DNA of 44,151 nucleotides from Clostridiales bacterium COT073_COT-073 (GTDB taxonomy: Bacteria; Bacillota; Clostridia; Lachnospirales; Vallitaleaceae): assembly GCA_003858485.1 (NCBI GenBank), contig RQYD01000028.1, positions 1 to 44,151 of the forward strand, given 5' to 3'. Shown here one piece after another: positions 17,267-25,624 of this stretch (position 1 is its first letter; every line of letters starts with the position of its first letter). Below the pieces are notes generated by a model that did no database searches, was not told the DNA's origin, and worked only from the letters and a program-made list of their open reading frames with translations. The position numbers and the translations under genes are program-made.

Positions 17267-17295
17267 TTGCTTAACCGGTAGAAATATTATACACT
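17267..17295 (+). promoter_or_regulatory. Promoter of the second sugar ABC operon
   Basis: TTGCTT (17267-17272), 17 bp, TACACT (17290-17295), about 50 bases before the first permease. The AAAATGTCCTC repeat of the first operon is absent here, so regulation probably differs. Confidence 0.55.
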
Positions 17296-17347
17296 ATATA
17301 AAAATGATAACCCTCTGTCGATATCACATGCCGCAAAGGAGACATCT

Positions 17348-18220
17348 ATGAAAAAGATAAAATCCCCTGTAAGGAAAGCCGAGCCTTATCTCTGGCTCTT
17401 GCCTGCCTTTGTTTTATTTGCTGTTTTTACTTTTATCCCTTTTCTGCAGACTCTTTGGAAAAGTCTTTTTATCGTTGATGCTTTTGGCAATATCCGGCAA
17501 TTTGTGGCCTTTGAAAATTATGCTTATATTTTAAGTGATCCCAGATTCCGACAGGCCGTTTTAAATAGTCTTTATTTTGTTGTCTTGACTGTACCGATTT
17601 CTAAAATTTTGGGACTCCTGCTGGCCTTATTAGCCAATAATCGGCGCCCCACTTCTGTGTTTTATGAAACCGGATTTGCCTTGCCGATGGCCATGTCAAC
17701 TTCGGTGGTGGCCATGATTTTTCAGCTTTTATATGTTCCCTCTCTGGGTTTTATCAACACCTTTTTTGGCTGGAAAGTGCAATGGCTGAATTCACCAAAA
17801 ATTGCCATGCTTTCCTTAGCCGTCATTCAAATTTGGTTATCCACTGGTTATGCATTTGTTTTTTTACTTTCGGCTGTGCGCAGTGTGCCTGAAGAAATTA
17901 TTGAAAGTGCCCGGCTGGAAGGTGCCTCACCGTTTCGGCGAATGATCGATATTTATTTGCCGCTGACCTCGCCTACCATGTTTTATTTGATCATCACCGA
18001 TATTGCCTATGCCATGATGATGATGAGCCTTTCCAATATTTTAACAGATGGCGGGCCAAATGGTGCAACTACTACCATTATCCAATATATTTATAAGCAA
18101 ATGGCAGCCACCGGTAATTACACCAATGCCAATCCGGCCGCCGTGATCGCCTTTATCATGACCTTTGCCGCTGCTATGCTTGGCTTTTTATGGGAAAAGA
18201 AGGGGGTGCATTATCAATGA
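17348..18220 (+). CDS. Sugar ABC transporter permease, MalF/UgpA type (second operon)
   Basis: 290 residues with about six membrane helices. The EAA loop reads EEIIESARLEGASPFRRMID near residue 183. First gene of an operon with a second permease, a binding protein and a nucleoside hydrolase. AAAGGAGA precedes the ATG. The stop codon overlaps the start of the next gene (ATGA), so the two permeases are translationally coupled. As in the first operon, no ATPase is encoded. Confidence 0.92.
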   Translation: MKKIKSPVRKAEPYLWLLPAFVLFAVFTFIPFLQTLWKSLFIVDAFGNIRQFVAFENYAYILSDPRFRQAVLNSLYFVVLTVPISKILGLLLALLANNRRPTSVFYETGFALPMAMSTSVVAMIFQLLYVPSLGFINTFFGWKVQWLNSPKIAMLSLAVIQIWLSTGYAFVFLLSAVRSVPEEIIESARLEGASPFRRMIDIYLPLTSPTMFYLIITDIAYAMMMMSLSNILTDGGPNGATTTIIQYIYKQMAATGNYTNANPAAVIAFIMTFAAAMLGFLWEKKGVHYQ

Positions 18221-19041
18221 AATCATCCAAAACATTGGAGCTTATTATCCAAATCCTGTGTATTAGTCTGGCACTCTTAATTTTATTCCCGATTTTTTAT
18301 GCCGTTTCTGTTTCCTTTATGGAACATCGTGAAGTTTTATCAAAAACTCCTCACTTACTGCCGAAAAACCCAACGACCGGCAATTATGTGACTGCTTTTA
18401 CCCGAACTACCCTGGGCCGTTATATGCTCAATTCTTTTTTGATTGCCGCAGTCACCAGTTTCTTTCGCCTGCTTTTTGCAGCTATGGCGGCTTATTCTTT
18501 TGCCTTTTTTGAATTCCGCGGCAAAAAAATCTTATTTGCCCTGGCCATGACGACTTTGATGATCCCGCCGGATGTTTTAATTGTTTCAAATTATGCCACC
18601 ATCTCCAAATTGGGACTAATCAATACCTATACCGGTATCTGCTCGATTTTTCTGGTATCGGCTGCTAACTTGTTTTTGGTCCGTCAATATTTCCTGAGTT
18701 TTGCTTCCAGCATTCGGGATGCTGCCCAAATTGACGGCTGCGGCAGTTTCCGCTTTTTTACTGAAATCTTGCTGCCGATCAGTAAGCCGATTTTAGTAAC
18801 TGTATTTATTTCTTCCTTCGTCAATGTCTGGAATCAATACTTATGGCCGCTTTTAGTCACCAACCGCAATGAAATGCGGACTATTCAGGTCGGGATCACC
18901 ATGCTCAAAGATCGTGAATCTTCGATTTTCGGACCGGTCATGGCCGGAGTAACCATTGCCCTGATCCCAACTGTGCTTGTTTTTATTGTTTTTCAACGGA
19001 AAATCGTATCGGGCATGATGTCCGGTGCTGTTAAAGAATAA
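18217..19041 (+). CDS. Sugar ABC transporter permease, MalG/UgpE type (second operon)
   Basis: 274 residues from the ATG at 18217, which overlaps the preceding stop codon by 4 bp. A more upstream in-frame start at 18190 would lie inside the first permease gene. Six helices; EAA motif SIRDAAQIDGCGSFRFFTEI in the second half; C-terminal SGMMSGAVKE tail as in MalG relatives. Confidence 0.92.
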   Translation: MKSSKTLELIIQILCISLALLILFPIFYAVSVSFMEHREVLSKTPHLLPKNPTTGNYVTAFTRTTLGRYMLNSFLIAAVTSFFRLLFAAMAAYSFAFFEFRGKKILFALAMTTLMIPPDVLIVSNYATISKLGLINTYTGICSIFLVSAANLFLVRQYFLSFASSIRDAAQIDGCGSFRFFTEILLPISKPILVTVFISSFVNVWNQYLWPLLVTNRNEMRTIQVGITMLKDRESSIFGPVMAGVTIALIPTVLVFIVFQRKIVSGMMSGAVKE

Positions 19042-19081
19042 AAATCATATTCACCTGTCATATCCATTAGGAGGTAATTTT

Positions 19082-20506
19082 ATGAAACCACGTAAACTTT
19101 TATCCTTATTTTTTGCTTTTGTCCTTTTGTTGAGCTTAGCTGCCTGTCAAAAGGAAAATCAGGCCAAGCCAAATACTGAGCCTCCAAAAGCACAAACCGA
19201 CACTCAAAAACCTGCTGAACAGCCAGCTCCGACTCCCACTCCTGCTCCGACCGAAGTGGTGGAAATTTCCTTTTGGCATTCGATGGATGGTGTTTTTGCT
19301 GAGATTGTCAATCAGCAGGTGACGACTTTTAACGATACGATCGGCAAAGAAAAAGGCATTAAAGTAACACCGGTCTTTCAAAATTGGCCCGGTACAGAAG
19401 CCTTGACTGCTGCCATGTCAACCGATGATGTGAAAAATATGCCGGATGTCATCCAGCTATACAGTGAAAGTGTAAATTTAATTCAAAATTATGAGCGCAC
19501 GGTTTGGGCAGAAGATTATTTGGCCAAAGGCAATTCCGCTTTTCAAAAATCCGATTTGATCCCCAATGCAGTCGCCAATTATACCATCAATGAGCGGATG
19601 ATCGGTTTGCCTTATACCTTGTCCTCTTTAATGTTATATTATAACCAGGATTATTTTAAACAAATCGGAATGGAAACCGCTCCTAAGACGATTGCCGAAA
19701 TGGCTGAAATCATGCCGAAACTGGTCGAAAAAACCGATGCTGAATTTGGTCTGAATGTCCGTGTTCAGCTGTATGAGCTGGAAAACTGGATCGCCACTCA
19801 AGGCAGTGATGGCAGCTGGTTTGGCAATAACAACAGCGGCCGCAGTGGTGCTATGACGGAATTGGCAGCAGATAAGGACGGCTCCCTGGAAAAATTCCTG
19901 GGCGAATGGCAAAAAGTAGTGGACAGCGGTGTTTATAAAGCCACCCGTGACAGCATCAATGATGAATTTGCAGCTGGTATGCATGCCATGGTGATCATGT
20001 CCAGCTCCCGGATTCCAACCATTAAAAATCTGGTCGGCGATGCCTTCCAGTGGAATATTGCTCCAATCCCAACCGTTTCTGCCAGTGATATCGGCGGCTG
20101 CACGCCCAGCGGCTCTGGCTTATTTATGCTTAACCGCGGCGAAGAAAAGCAAACCAATGCAGCCTGGGAATTTATGCAGTTTATGGTTTCACCGGAAGCA
20201 CAGGCCATGTGGTTAAGCGGTACCGGCTACATTCCGGTCAATACCAAAACCAAGGAACTGGATGCCTATAAAGCAGCGGTAGCAGAGGATTCAAGACTGC
20301 AAATTCCTTATGAAACGAGCCTCAAATCCAGCACCAAAATGGTGCAGTCTTTCTGCCCGAATTCCGGTACTGTTGATGGCGTGATCAAAGAAGCCATGAT
20401 TGCTTTTGGTAATGGTGAAGCTGATAAAGATAAAACCTATCAGGCAATTGTCGAAGGCGCAGCTAAGGCTTTTGAAGAATACTATCGGGCAAATCCGTTA
20501 AAATAA
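19082..20506 (+). CDS. Sugar ABC transporter substrate-binding lipoprotein (second operon)
   Basis: 474 residues from ATG 19082, which is preceded by TAGGAGG. The lipoprotein signal ends in LLSLAAC with Cys22. A Pro/Thr/Gln-rich linker (PAPTPTPAPT) leads to the mature domain starting VEISFWHSMDG, typical of family 1 (UgpB/MalE-like) proteins. Gene order permease-permease-binding protein is reversed relative to the first operon. The ligand is unknown; the nucleoside hydrolase 30 bp downstream hints at a ribosylated or glycosylated compound. Confidence 0.92.
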   Translation: MKPRKLLSLFFAFVLLLSLAACQKENQAKPNTEPPKAQTDTQKPAEQPAPTPTPAPTEVVEISFWHSMDGVFAEIVNQQVTTFNDTIGKEKGIKVTPVFQNWPGTEALTAAMSTDDVKNMPDVIQLYSESVNLIQNYERTVWAEDYLAKGNSAFQKSDLIPNAVANYTINERMIGLPYTLSSLMLYYNQDYFKQIGMETAPKTIAEMAEIMPKLVEKTDAEFGLNVRVQLYELENWIATQGSDGSWFGNNNSGRSGAMTELAADKDGSLEKFLGEWQKVVDSGVYKATRDSINDEFAAGMHAMVIMSSSRIPTIKNLVGDAFQWNIAPIPTVSASDIGGCTPSGSGLFMLNRGEEKQTNAAWEFMQFMVSPEAQAMWLSGTGYIPVNTKTKELDAYKAAVAEDSRLQIPYETSLKSSTKMVQSFCPNSGTVDGVIKEAMIAFGNGEADKDKTYQAIVEGAAKAFEEYYRANPLK

Positions 20507-20536
20507 ATTTTCCTGGCCGGTATAAGGAGAAATGCC

Positions 20537-21457
20537 ATGTCTATCAAAGTTATAATTGATTGTGATCCGGGAACGGATGATGCCATTGCCCTGATGCTGG
20601 CTGCCGCCTCCCCGGAGCTGGAAATTATTGGAATAGCTGCGGTGGCCGGTTTGACTAATGTCAGGCAGGTTGCTGCCAATGCCAGCCGAATCCTGGCTTT
20701 ATCAGAAAATCCTGCCATTCCGGTGGCAATTGGTGCTGAGCAGCCGCTGGTACGGCAACTATCCTTTAATCATGCTTATTGCGGAGCCGATGGACTTTTG
20801 GGGGAGGATTGGCCATATGCCGATCAGCCACTACCATCTCTAACTGCCACACAAATATATGAAACTGCTTTTGCCCAGGAAAATCTGTCGCCAACAGTAA
20901 TTTCAATCGGACCAATGACTAATTTGGCTGCCTTTATACAAAGTGGCGGCCAAATCAGCCGGATGATCACCGCCTCCGGAAACTATGGAGTATTCCGCGA
21001 GCCCAATCGGGTAAATCCACGCAGCTCCTGGAATTTGCGAACCGATCCGGAAGCAGCTGATTTGATTTTTCAATCGGTTCCCGATATTACAGCCGTCGGG
21101 CTGGATATCTCACTCCGGCTAAATAATACGATGGTCGAGCGCCTGGTTCGGCAGGCCAATCCCCATTCGGCCCAAACACAGTTTTTAATGAAAGCGATTG
21201 AACTTAATCTGAAAAAGGGCTTAGAACCATATAGTTTACTGGTTGATTCACTGGCAGTGGCTCAGGCGATCAGACCGGAACTAAGTCAGCTGACTACCGG
21301 CTATGTTCGAATCGATACTGGCAGTCAGCTGCTGACCGGCAATACCATTTTTACCAGTGCCGGCATTCATAAAGATGTTATTTGTAATGTATCGGCGGCT
21401 TATGAATTTGACTTTGATCAGTTTTTAGAGCTTTTAGCGGAACGGGTTTTTTGCTGA
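20537..21457 (+). CDS. Inosine/uridine-preferring nucleoside hydrolase family protein
   Basis: Family members split the N-glycosidic bond of ribonucleosides to base and ribose in the cytoplasm. The calcium-binding signature DCDPGTDDA lies at residues 8-16, and a family-typical WNLRTDPEAA lies near 160. The C-terminal HDPxAVA box reads LVDSLAVA: the Asp is kept, but the usual His is Val and Pro is Ser, so substrate or activity may differ from classical members. Length 306 is normal. AAGGAG precedes the ATG, 30 bp after the binding-protein gene, so it belongs to that operon. Confidence 0.88.
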   Translation: MSIKVIIDCDPGTDDAIALMLAAASPELEIIGIAAVAGLTNVRQVAANASRILALSENPAIPVAIGAEQPLVRQLSFNHAYCGADGLLGEDWPYADQPLPSLTATQIYETAFAQENLSPTVISIGPMTNLAAFIQSGGQISRMITASGNYGVFREPNRVNPRSSWNLRTDPEAADLIFQSVPDITAVGLDISLRLNNTMVERLVRQANPHSAQTQFLMKAIELNLKKGLEPYSLLVDSLAVAQAIRPELSQLTTGYVRIDTGSQLLTGNTIFTSAGIHKDVICNVSAAYEFDFDQFLELLAERVFC

Positions 21458-21507
21458 TTAGATATTGGGCTGATCAGATATACCGCAAAAGTCATCTGGC
21501 AGCAAAA

Positions 21508-21521
21508 ACGGCATATGCCGT
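21508..21521. promoter_or_regulatory. 14-bp perfect palindrome
   Basis: ACGGCATATGCCGT lies 50 bp after the nucleoside hydrolase stop codon. Possible operator or short stem; function unknown. Confidence 0.3.
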
Positions 21522-21595
21522 CAGGCTATCTTATCCAGAAAGCGATAACACAAAGGTGAGCGCAAACCCGGGCAGAAAAAAGTAAGCACTGAAAA

Positions 21596-21643
21596 AACCA
21601 TCCCGGATCCTTTGCTGTTTGTGGCAAAGACCTCGGGATGGTT
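21596..21643. terminator. Long hairpin between nucleoside hydrolase and isomerase genes
   Basis: AACCATCCCGGATCCTTTGC pairs with GCAAAGACCTCGGGATGGTT around an 8-base loop. On the minus strand six T bases follow, making it terminator-like in that direction. On the plus strand no T-run follows, so it could be a leader structure of the next gene. Confidence 0.45.
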
Positions 21644-21696
21644 CTCAAAAGCGAAAAAATGCAGCCGTCCATCACAGATAAAAAAGAAAGGAAAGT

Positions 21697-21729
21697 ATGA
21701 TCCGGTTTCTGACCATCATACAAGAATAA
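21697..21729 (+). CDS. Possible 10-codon leader peptide
   Basis: ATG at 21697 with AAAGGAAAG just upstream encodes MIRFLTIIQE and stops one base before the isomerase start codon. The isomerase itself has no good ribosome site, so reinitiation from this leader may drive its translation. Small size makes this tentative. Confidence 0.35.
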   Translation: MIRFLTIIQE

Positions 21730-21730
21730 A

Positions 21731-22612
21731 ATGAAATTATCAACTTCTACCAATATTATCCATATGCGTCCTGATGGCAGTATGTGGCCGCTACCCAAAA
21801 CTTTGGAGCTGGCTGCCGCCGCCGGCTGGAAACGATTTGACCTGAATTTTTATGATTGGTCCTTACCCGGTACTCCCTTTCTGACTGACAGCTGGCGAAG
21901 TTGGATTGAGGAAGTGGCTGCCGCCAAAGAACGACTAAATATTGAGTTTGGCCAATGTCATGCTTATTTTTATAATTTTCTGGATCAAAATATGAGCAGC
22001 CATGAGCATCAGCATCAGCAAATGCTGGTTGAGCGCTCTTTAGAGTGCTGTGCCATTTTAGGCTCAAAGCTTTGCGTCACTCATCCGGAAACAGATTTTT
22101 TCACCACCAGGATGGTAACTAAGTCAAAGGCCAAAAATATCGAGTACTTTAAGCGTTTGCTCCATTTTTGCGAAAAATACGAAATGTCGCTGGCCCTGGA
22201 AAATATGTGTGATTTTTCCATTGCCCCAAGGCGAAAATATTGCGCCAATACCGAAGAACTGGTTGATCTGATCGATAGCTTCAATGACCCGAGGCTGGGC
22301 GTATGCTGGGATTTTGAGCATGCTCATATCATGCGCCAAAATCAGCGTCAGGCCCTGCTCGATCTGGGGCATCGCCTGACTGCTACTCATGTATCAGATA
22401 CCCACAGCGATACCGACCATGATTTAATGCATATTATGCCATATTTGGGCCGAATCGATTGGCAGGAGATCATGAATACCCTGCGGGAAATCGGCTATGC
22501 CGGTGACTTTAGCTTTGAGGCGCATAATTATGCCAATACCATGCCCGATGCCTTACTGCCCACCGCTATCCGGCTGAGCTATGAAATCGGGGAATATATG
22601 ATGAAATTATAA
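21731..22612 (+). CDS. Sugar phosphate isomerase/epimerase-like TIM-barrel protein (AP endonuclease family 2 fold)
   Basis: 293 residues with the metal-binding pattern of xylose-isomerase-like barrels: Glu157 (LALENM), Asp194 and His197 (GVCWDFEHAH), His220/Asp223 (THVSDTHS) and Glu263 (SFEAHNY). Relatives include hydroxypyruvate isomerases, inosose dehydratases and ketose epimerases; the exact reaction cannot be read. The only candidate ribosome site lies before a 10-codon leader ORF that ends one base upstream. Its last 6 bp overlap the convergent M20 peptidase gene. Confidence 0.82.
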   Translation: MKLSTSTNIIHMRPDGSMWPLPKTLELAAAAGWKRFDLNFYDWSLPGTPFLTDSWRSWIEEVAAAKERLNIEFGQCHAYFYNFLDQNMSSHEHQHQQMLVERSLECCAILGSKLCVTHPETDFFTTRMVTKSKAKNIEYFKRLLHFCEKYEMSLALENMCDFSIAPRRKYCANTEELVDLIDSFNDPRLGVCWDFEHAHIMRQNQRQALLDLGHRLTATHVSDTHSDTDHDLMHIMPYLGRIDWQEIMNTLREIGYAGDFSFEAHNYANTMPDALLPTAIRLSYEIGEYMMKL

Positions 22613-23761
22613 TCCGTTGGCCTGCGTTTCTAAAACAATGGCTTCATAGATGGCAATGGCTTGATAAAATTCATCGGTCGATAAATATTCATCCAGAGTA
22701 TGCGCCTGATCCAAACTGCCTGGCCCGCAGATAATGCCCTCAAAGCCGCTTTCCAGAAAATAACTCATATCACAGCAGCCATCAAAATAAGTGATTTTTG
22801 CTGCCTCTGCCTGCACTTTTTGAATAGCTGCGGCTGCTGTTCTAACCAAAGCATGATCCGGTGCGGTGATGCCCGGAGCCACTTCAATATATCCTTCCAC
22901 CGTCCAGCTGATATTGGGCTCTTCTCCGAATAATTTGCTTAAAATGCTTTCAACTTCTTCAATCAATTTCTGAGAGGTATCTCCCGGTACTGTCCGGATA
23001 TCCAGAATGGCCTGACATTCGCCAGGAATCACATTGTCCTTAATCCCGCCATTAACTTTGGTTGCAGAAATATTGGGTGGCGGCAGAATGGCCTGCTTCC
23101 GGTCCTGCATTCTTTGGTTAAGGGCATCAACTTCTAATAAAAATTTGGCCATTAAAGTATTGGCATTAATTCCTCTGGCCGGCTGACCGGCATGGCATTG
23201 AATCCCTTTTAAAGTCACCTTTAGTCGGGCAATCCCCCGATGGCCAACATGGATATGATTGCTGGTTGGCTCCCCAATGATCACCCAGTTACGATTTCCT
23301 TTGGCAAAGGTTTTAGTAAATGCCTTACTGCCCTGACCGCTGACTTCTTCATCGGCTACAAAAACCAATAGCAATTCCTGATCTTTCAGGCTATTTTCCT
23401 GTTTGAGCTTAACGGCCATAGCCATCATGGCTGCCACCGCTCCTTTCATATCACAGGTGCCGCGCCCATAAAAGCGTCCGCCTTCTTCAGTCACAGCAAA
23501 GGGCTGATGTTTCCAGCCATCACCAGCCGGTACCACATCCAAATGTCCATTAAATATAATTTTATTGGGATGATCTCCCAAACGAATAATAACATTGGCT
23601 CTGCCCTCACTGATTGCTTGAATTTCCGTTTGAAAGCCATAGCCCTCCATGATCTCAGCAATTCTCCGGGCCAGCACTGCCTCCGCTCCCGGCGGATTGA
23701 CGGTTTCAAAAGCAATGATCTCCTGCAAAAATTCTTTGGCTAACTGTTCGTATTTGTTCAT
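22607..23761 (-). CDS. M20 family metallopeptidase (ArgE/DapE-like deacylase)
   Basis: Zinc-dependent amidohydrolase or peptidase, 384 residues. Motifs: FNGHLDVVP (zinc His and Asp), YGRGTCDMKG (bridging Asp), ADEEVSGQGS (catalytic Glu and metal ligand), IGEPTS and a C-terminal zinc His region. An N-terminal catalytic domain is split by a dimerisation domain near 170-280, as in ArgE, DapE and CPG2. The start was set at ATG 23761 (MNKYEQL) with AAAGGA upstream; an earlier in-frame start 10 codons upstream lacks a site. Substrate (acetylornithine, succinyl-diaminopimelate or dipeptide) is undetermined. Confidence 0.88.
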   Translation of the reverse strand: MNKYEQLAKEFLQEIIAFETVNPPGAEAVLARRIAEIMEGYGFQTEIQAISEGRANVIIRLGDHPNKIIFNGHLDVVPAGDGWKHQPFAVTEEGGRFYGRGTCDMKGAVAAMMAMAVKLKQENSLKDQELLLVFVADEEVSGQGSKAFTKTFAKGNRNWVIIGEPTSNHIHVGHRGIARLKVTLKGIQCHAGQPARGINANTLMAKFLLEVDALNQRMQDRKQAILPPPNISATKVNGGIKDNVIPGECQAILDIRTVPGDTSQKLIEEVESILSKLFGEEPNISWTVEGYIEVAPGITAPDHALVRTAAAAIQKVQAEAAKITYFDGCCDMSYFLESGFEGIICGPGSLDQAHTLDEYLSTDEFYQAIAIYEAIVLETQANGL

Positions 23762-23822
23762 CGGCACATATCCTTTCGTGGTCAAAATCAATGTTAAAGA
23801 CTACGCTTTATTTCTGATTTTT

Positions 23823-23831
23823 ATTGTAGCA
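23823..23831 (-). promoter_or_regulatory. Extended -10 promoter of the M20 peptidase gene
   Basis: Minus strand TGCTACAAT, about 62 bases before the ATG; the -35 region is weak. Confidence 0.45.
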
Positions 23832-23951
23832 CTTTTAGCAGGTGATAGCCAGATTTTTTTACTGCCCCGGAAAATCATAAATTCCTTGCAAAAATACAAA
23901 GTATATCTGGATATTCTTAAAGGAAAAATCAAAGAACAGCCTAAACCAAGC

Positions 23952-23993
23952 AAAAAGACTTGCCAAAGGGTCTTCCTTAAACGCAAGTCTTTT
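23952..23993 (-). terminator. Terminator of the csm6 end of the CRISPR locus
   Basis: AAAGACTTGC pairs with GCAAGTCTTT. On the minus strand the stem is followed by TTTTTGCTT, about 40 bases after the csm6 stop codon. On the plus strand it is followed by TGTTTT, so it may work both ways. It is the first terminator-like structure seen reading leftward from the CRISPR leader. Confidence 0.7.
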
Positions 23994-24032
23994 GTTTTAA
24001 TGTTTTGAAAGTGAAGCTGACACACTTTGACG

Positions 24033-25412
24033 CTATCCCATTTTGGAAATGATCACTTCATTCATCCGGTCATAGGACTCCCAGTCTTCTTTTTTGATAT
24101 TCATTCCAGCATAAATAAACGCCTTCTTCAAATAATTCATTATCTGTTCACTGCTATACTCAGTTTTATTCTTAATAATCTCATCGGTTATCATAATCAT
24201 CTGATGTGCAGCCAAATTACGGACAGTATACTCAACATCTCTTAATACTTCAACTGTTTCCTTCAAACCTACTTTTTCTAACATGTTAATCATTAAATCC
24301 CCACTAAGAATAAGCATTTTAATGTGTTCACTCTGTAATGTCGTACTGAAATCAAAATCCCTTTTTCTGCTGTCTTTGGATTCTTTATCCAGTATCCCCA
24401 TTATTTGTTGCCCTGTTTCATCACTATTTAGCTTCTCTTCACTCCACCAACGCTGATTTTTTTTATCAACAGTCGTATATAGAGAAATATCAATCTTGAA
24501 TTGCTCTTTTAAAATTTTCACAAACAAGTCGAAAATCAAAGGACTAATTGCCCGAATAAAATCAGCATATTCTTTTTTCTTTTTCTTCAAGCCCAGAAGT
24601 AAAGCATACTCAAAATATTTTCTGATTTCTGAATTTTCCTGGGGCAAAAATGCTGCTCTTTCTTCTTTAGTCAAGTTTGCTTCTTTTAAGCCCTTATTGA
24701 CTTCAGGGAACTTAAATTGCAGCCTCTCTCCGGCGATTTCTAGTAATTTAATATAACCCCTTGCCTGATCACCCATTTTTTCTGCAACCACATAAGCGGA
24801 ATGGTAATCATAACTGGCAATGAATTTCTTGATAATTTCTTGGTTTTTCAGTTTTAGCAAAGAGGATGAAGTTTCAACCGAACAACGATTCTCAAAATCA
24901 GGTTTATTATCCTCATTTAATTCCCAGACTTCTTCTAACGGATATACCTGTTCTACGGAATAATTATTACTCCCTTTAGTGGGTGTCTTAACCTGAATTG
25001 GCTCAAAATTATACTCTCCCAGGTGCTGAATCATAAACAAAGCACTTTTCATCGCCGGTGTGCCTGAAGAAATATTTAATAAAAGGGTATCTTCCGGCTG
25101 CATTTGCTCTCTGATTTTTCTGATTTCTTCTGTAAAATCATCCACAAAATATTCAAATTTTTGTACTTCTTCTAACTCCGGCCTTTCTATAATTTCAACG
25201 TCAATCTTACGATTTTGCATTTCTGCCAATTTGTCCAGACAATAGAGAAAGCGATTATCTTTTTTGTGATTTTCCAGAATCGATTTTGACATATATAAAA
25301 TTATTTTATCTGGTTTAAATACTCTGGTGATATGAAGCATTGAGCCATCTTTAAGGTTTGCTGTTGCAATTGGGTCATGATTGCCTAGCGGCGAAAATAA
25401 AATAATACTCAT
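24033..25412 (-). CDS. csm6: Csm6, CARF-HEPN ribonuclease activated by cyclic oligoadenylate
   Basis: Accessory effector of type III-A CRISPR: the N-terminal CARF domain binds the second messenger made by Cas10 and switches on the C-terminal HEPN RNase, which degrades RNA broadly. CARF hallmarks are MSIILFSPLGNHDP at the N-terminus and LLNISSGTPAMKSAL at 111-125. The HEPN active site is R398-NLAA-H403 (R-X4-H). The 459-residue length is normal. The ribosome site AAAGGAGAGAGGAAG begins in the stop codon of the small gene upstream, so translation of the two is linked. Unlike the common layout it sits beyond the array, apart from csm5. No separate promoter was seen between array and csm6. Confidence 0.95.
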   Translation of the reverse strand: MSIILFSPLGNHDPIATANLKDGSMLHITRVFKPDKIILYMSKSILENHKKDNRFLYCLDKLAEMQNRKIDVEIIERPELEEVQKFEYFVDDFTEEIRKIREQMQPEDTLLLNISSGTPAMKSALFMIQHLGEYNFEPIQVKTPTKGSNNYSVEQVYPLEEVWELNEDNKPDFENRCSVETSSSLLKLKNQEIIKKFIASYDYHSAYVVAEKMGDQARGYIKLLEIAGERLQFKFPEVNKGLKEANLTKEERAAFLPQENSEIRKYFEYALLLGLKKKKKEYADFIRAISPLIFDLFVKILKEQFKIDISLYTTVDKKNQRWWSEEKLNSDETGQQIMGILDKESKDSRKRDFDFSTTLQSEHIKMLILSGDLMINMLEKVGLKETVEVLRDVEYTVRNLAAHQMIMITDEIIKNKTEYSSEQIMNYLKKAFIYAGMNIKKEDWESYDRMNEVIISKMG

Positions 25413-25426
25413 CTTCCTCTCTCCTT

Positions 25427-25615
25427 TTACTGTTGACTGGATTGTGGCAAACGGCTACCTGCCTGCTTCCTTTTCTTTTCCCTCTCTTCCGTTTTTAAAG
25501 CTAATATTTCTTCTTTTAAGCAGCTCTCTCTTTTCTTTTGTTCTTTTTTCCTTTCCCTTTCAATATCGTCCATAATCATCATATCCACCGGAAAAGGCCC
25601 ACCAAAAAATGACAT
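25427..25615 (-). CDS. 62-residue charged small protein between CRISPR array and csm6
   Basis: Residues 1-19 are hydrophobic and Met/Gly/Phe-rich (MSFFGGPFPVDMMIMDDIE). Residues 20-52 form a Lys/Arg/Glu-rich stretch likely to be one long helix; the tail is polar. I do not recognise a family; similar-looking small proteins may exist elsewhere in Clostridia and need not be CRISPR-specific. The site AAAGGAG lies six bases before the ATG, and its first four bases are the end of the degenerate last repeat of the array. The stop codon lies 14 bp before csm6, forming a two-gene unit. Position, ribosome site and spacing support real translation. Confidence 0.65.
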   Translation of the reverse strand: MSFFGGPFPVDMMIMDDIERERKKEQKKRESCLKEEILALKTEEREKKRKQAGSRLPQSSQQ

Positions 25616-25624
25616 CTCAATCTC

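Noticed and set aside
21526-21798. 90-codon minus-strand frame over the hairpin between nucleoside hydrolase and isomerase
   Set aside because: Antisense shadow of the hairpin and isomerase start; no ribosome site.
25427-25615. Small gene as an anti-CRISPR or ring nuclease
   Set aside because: No similarity or catalytic motif supports this; only its position and coupling to csm6 are evident.
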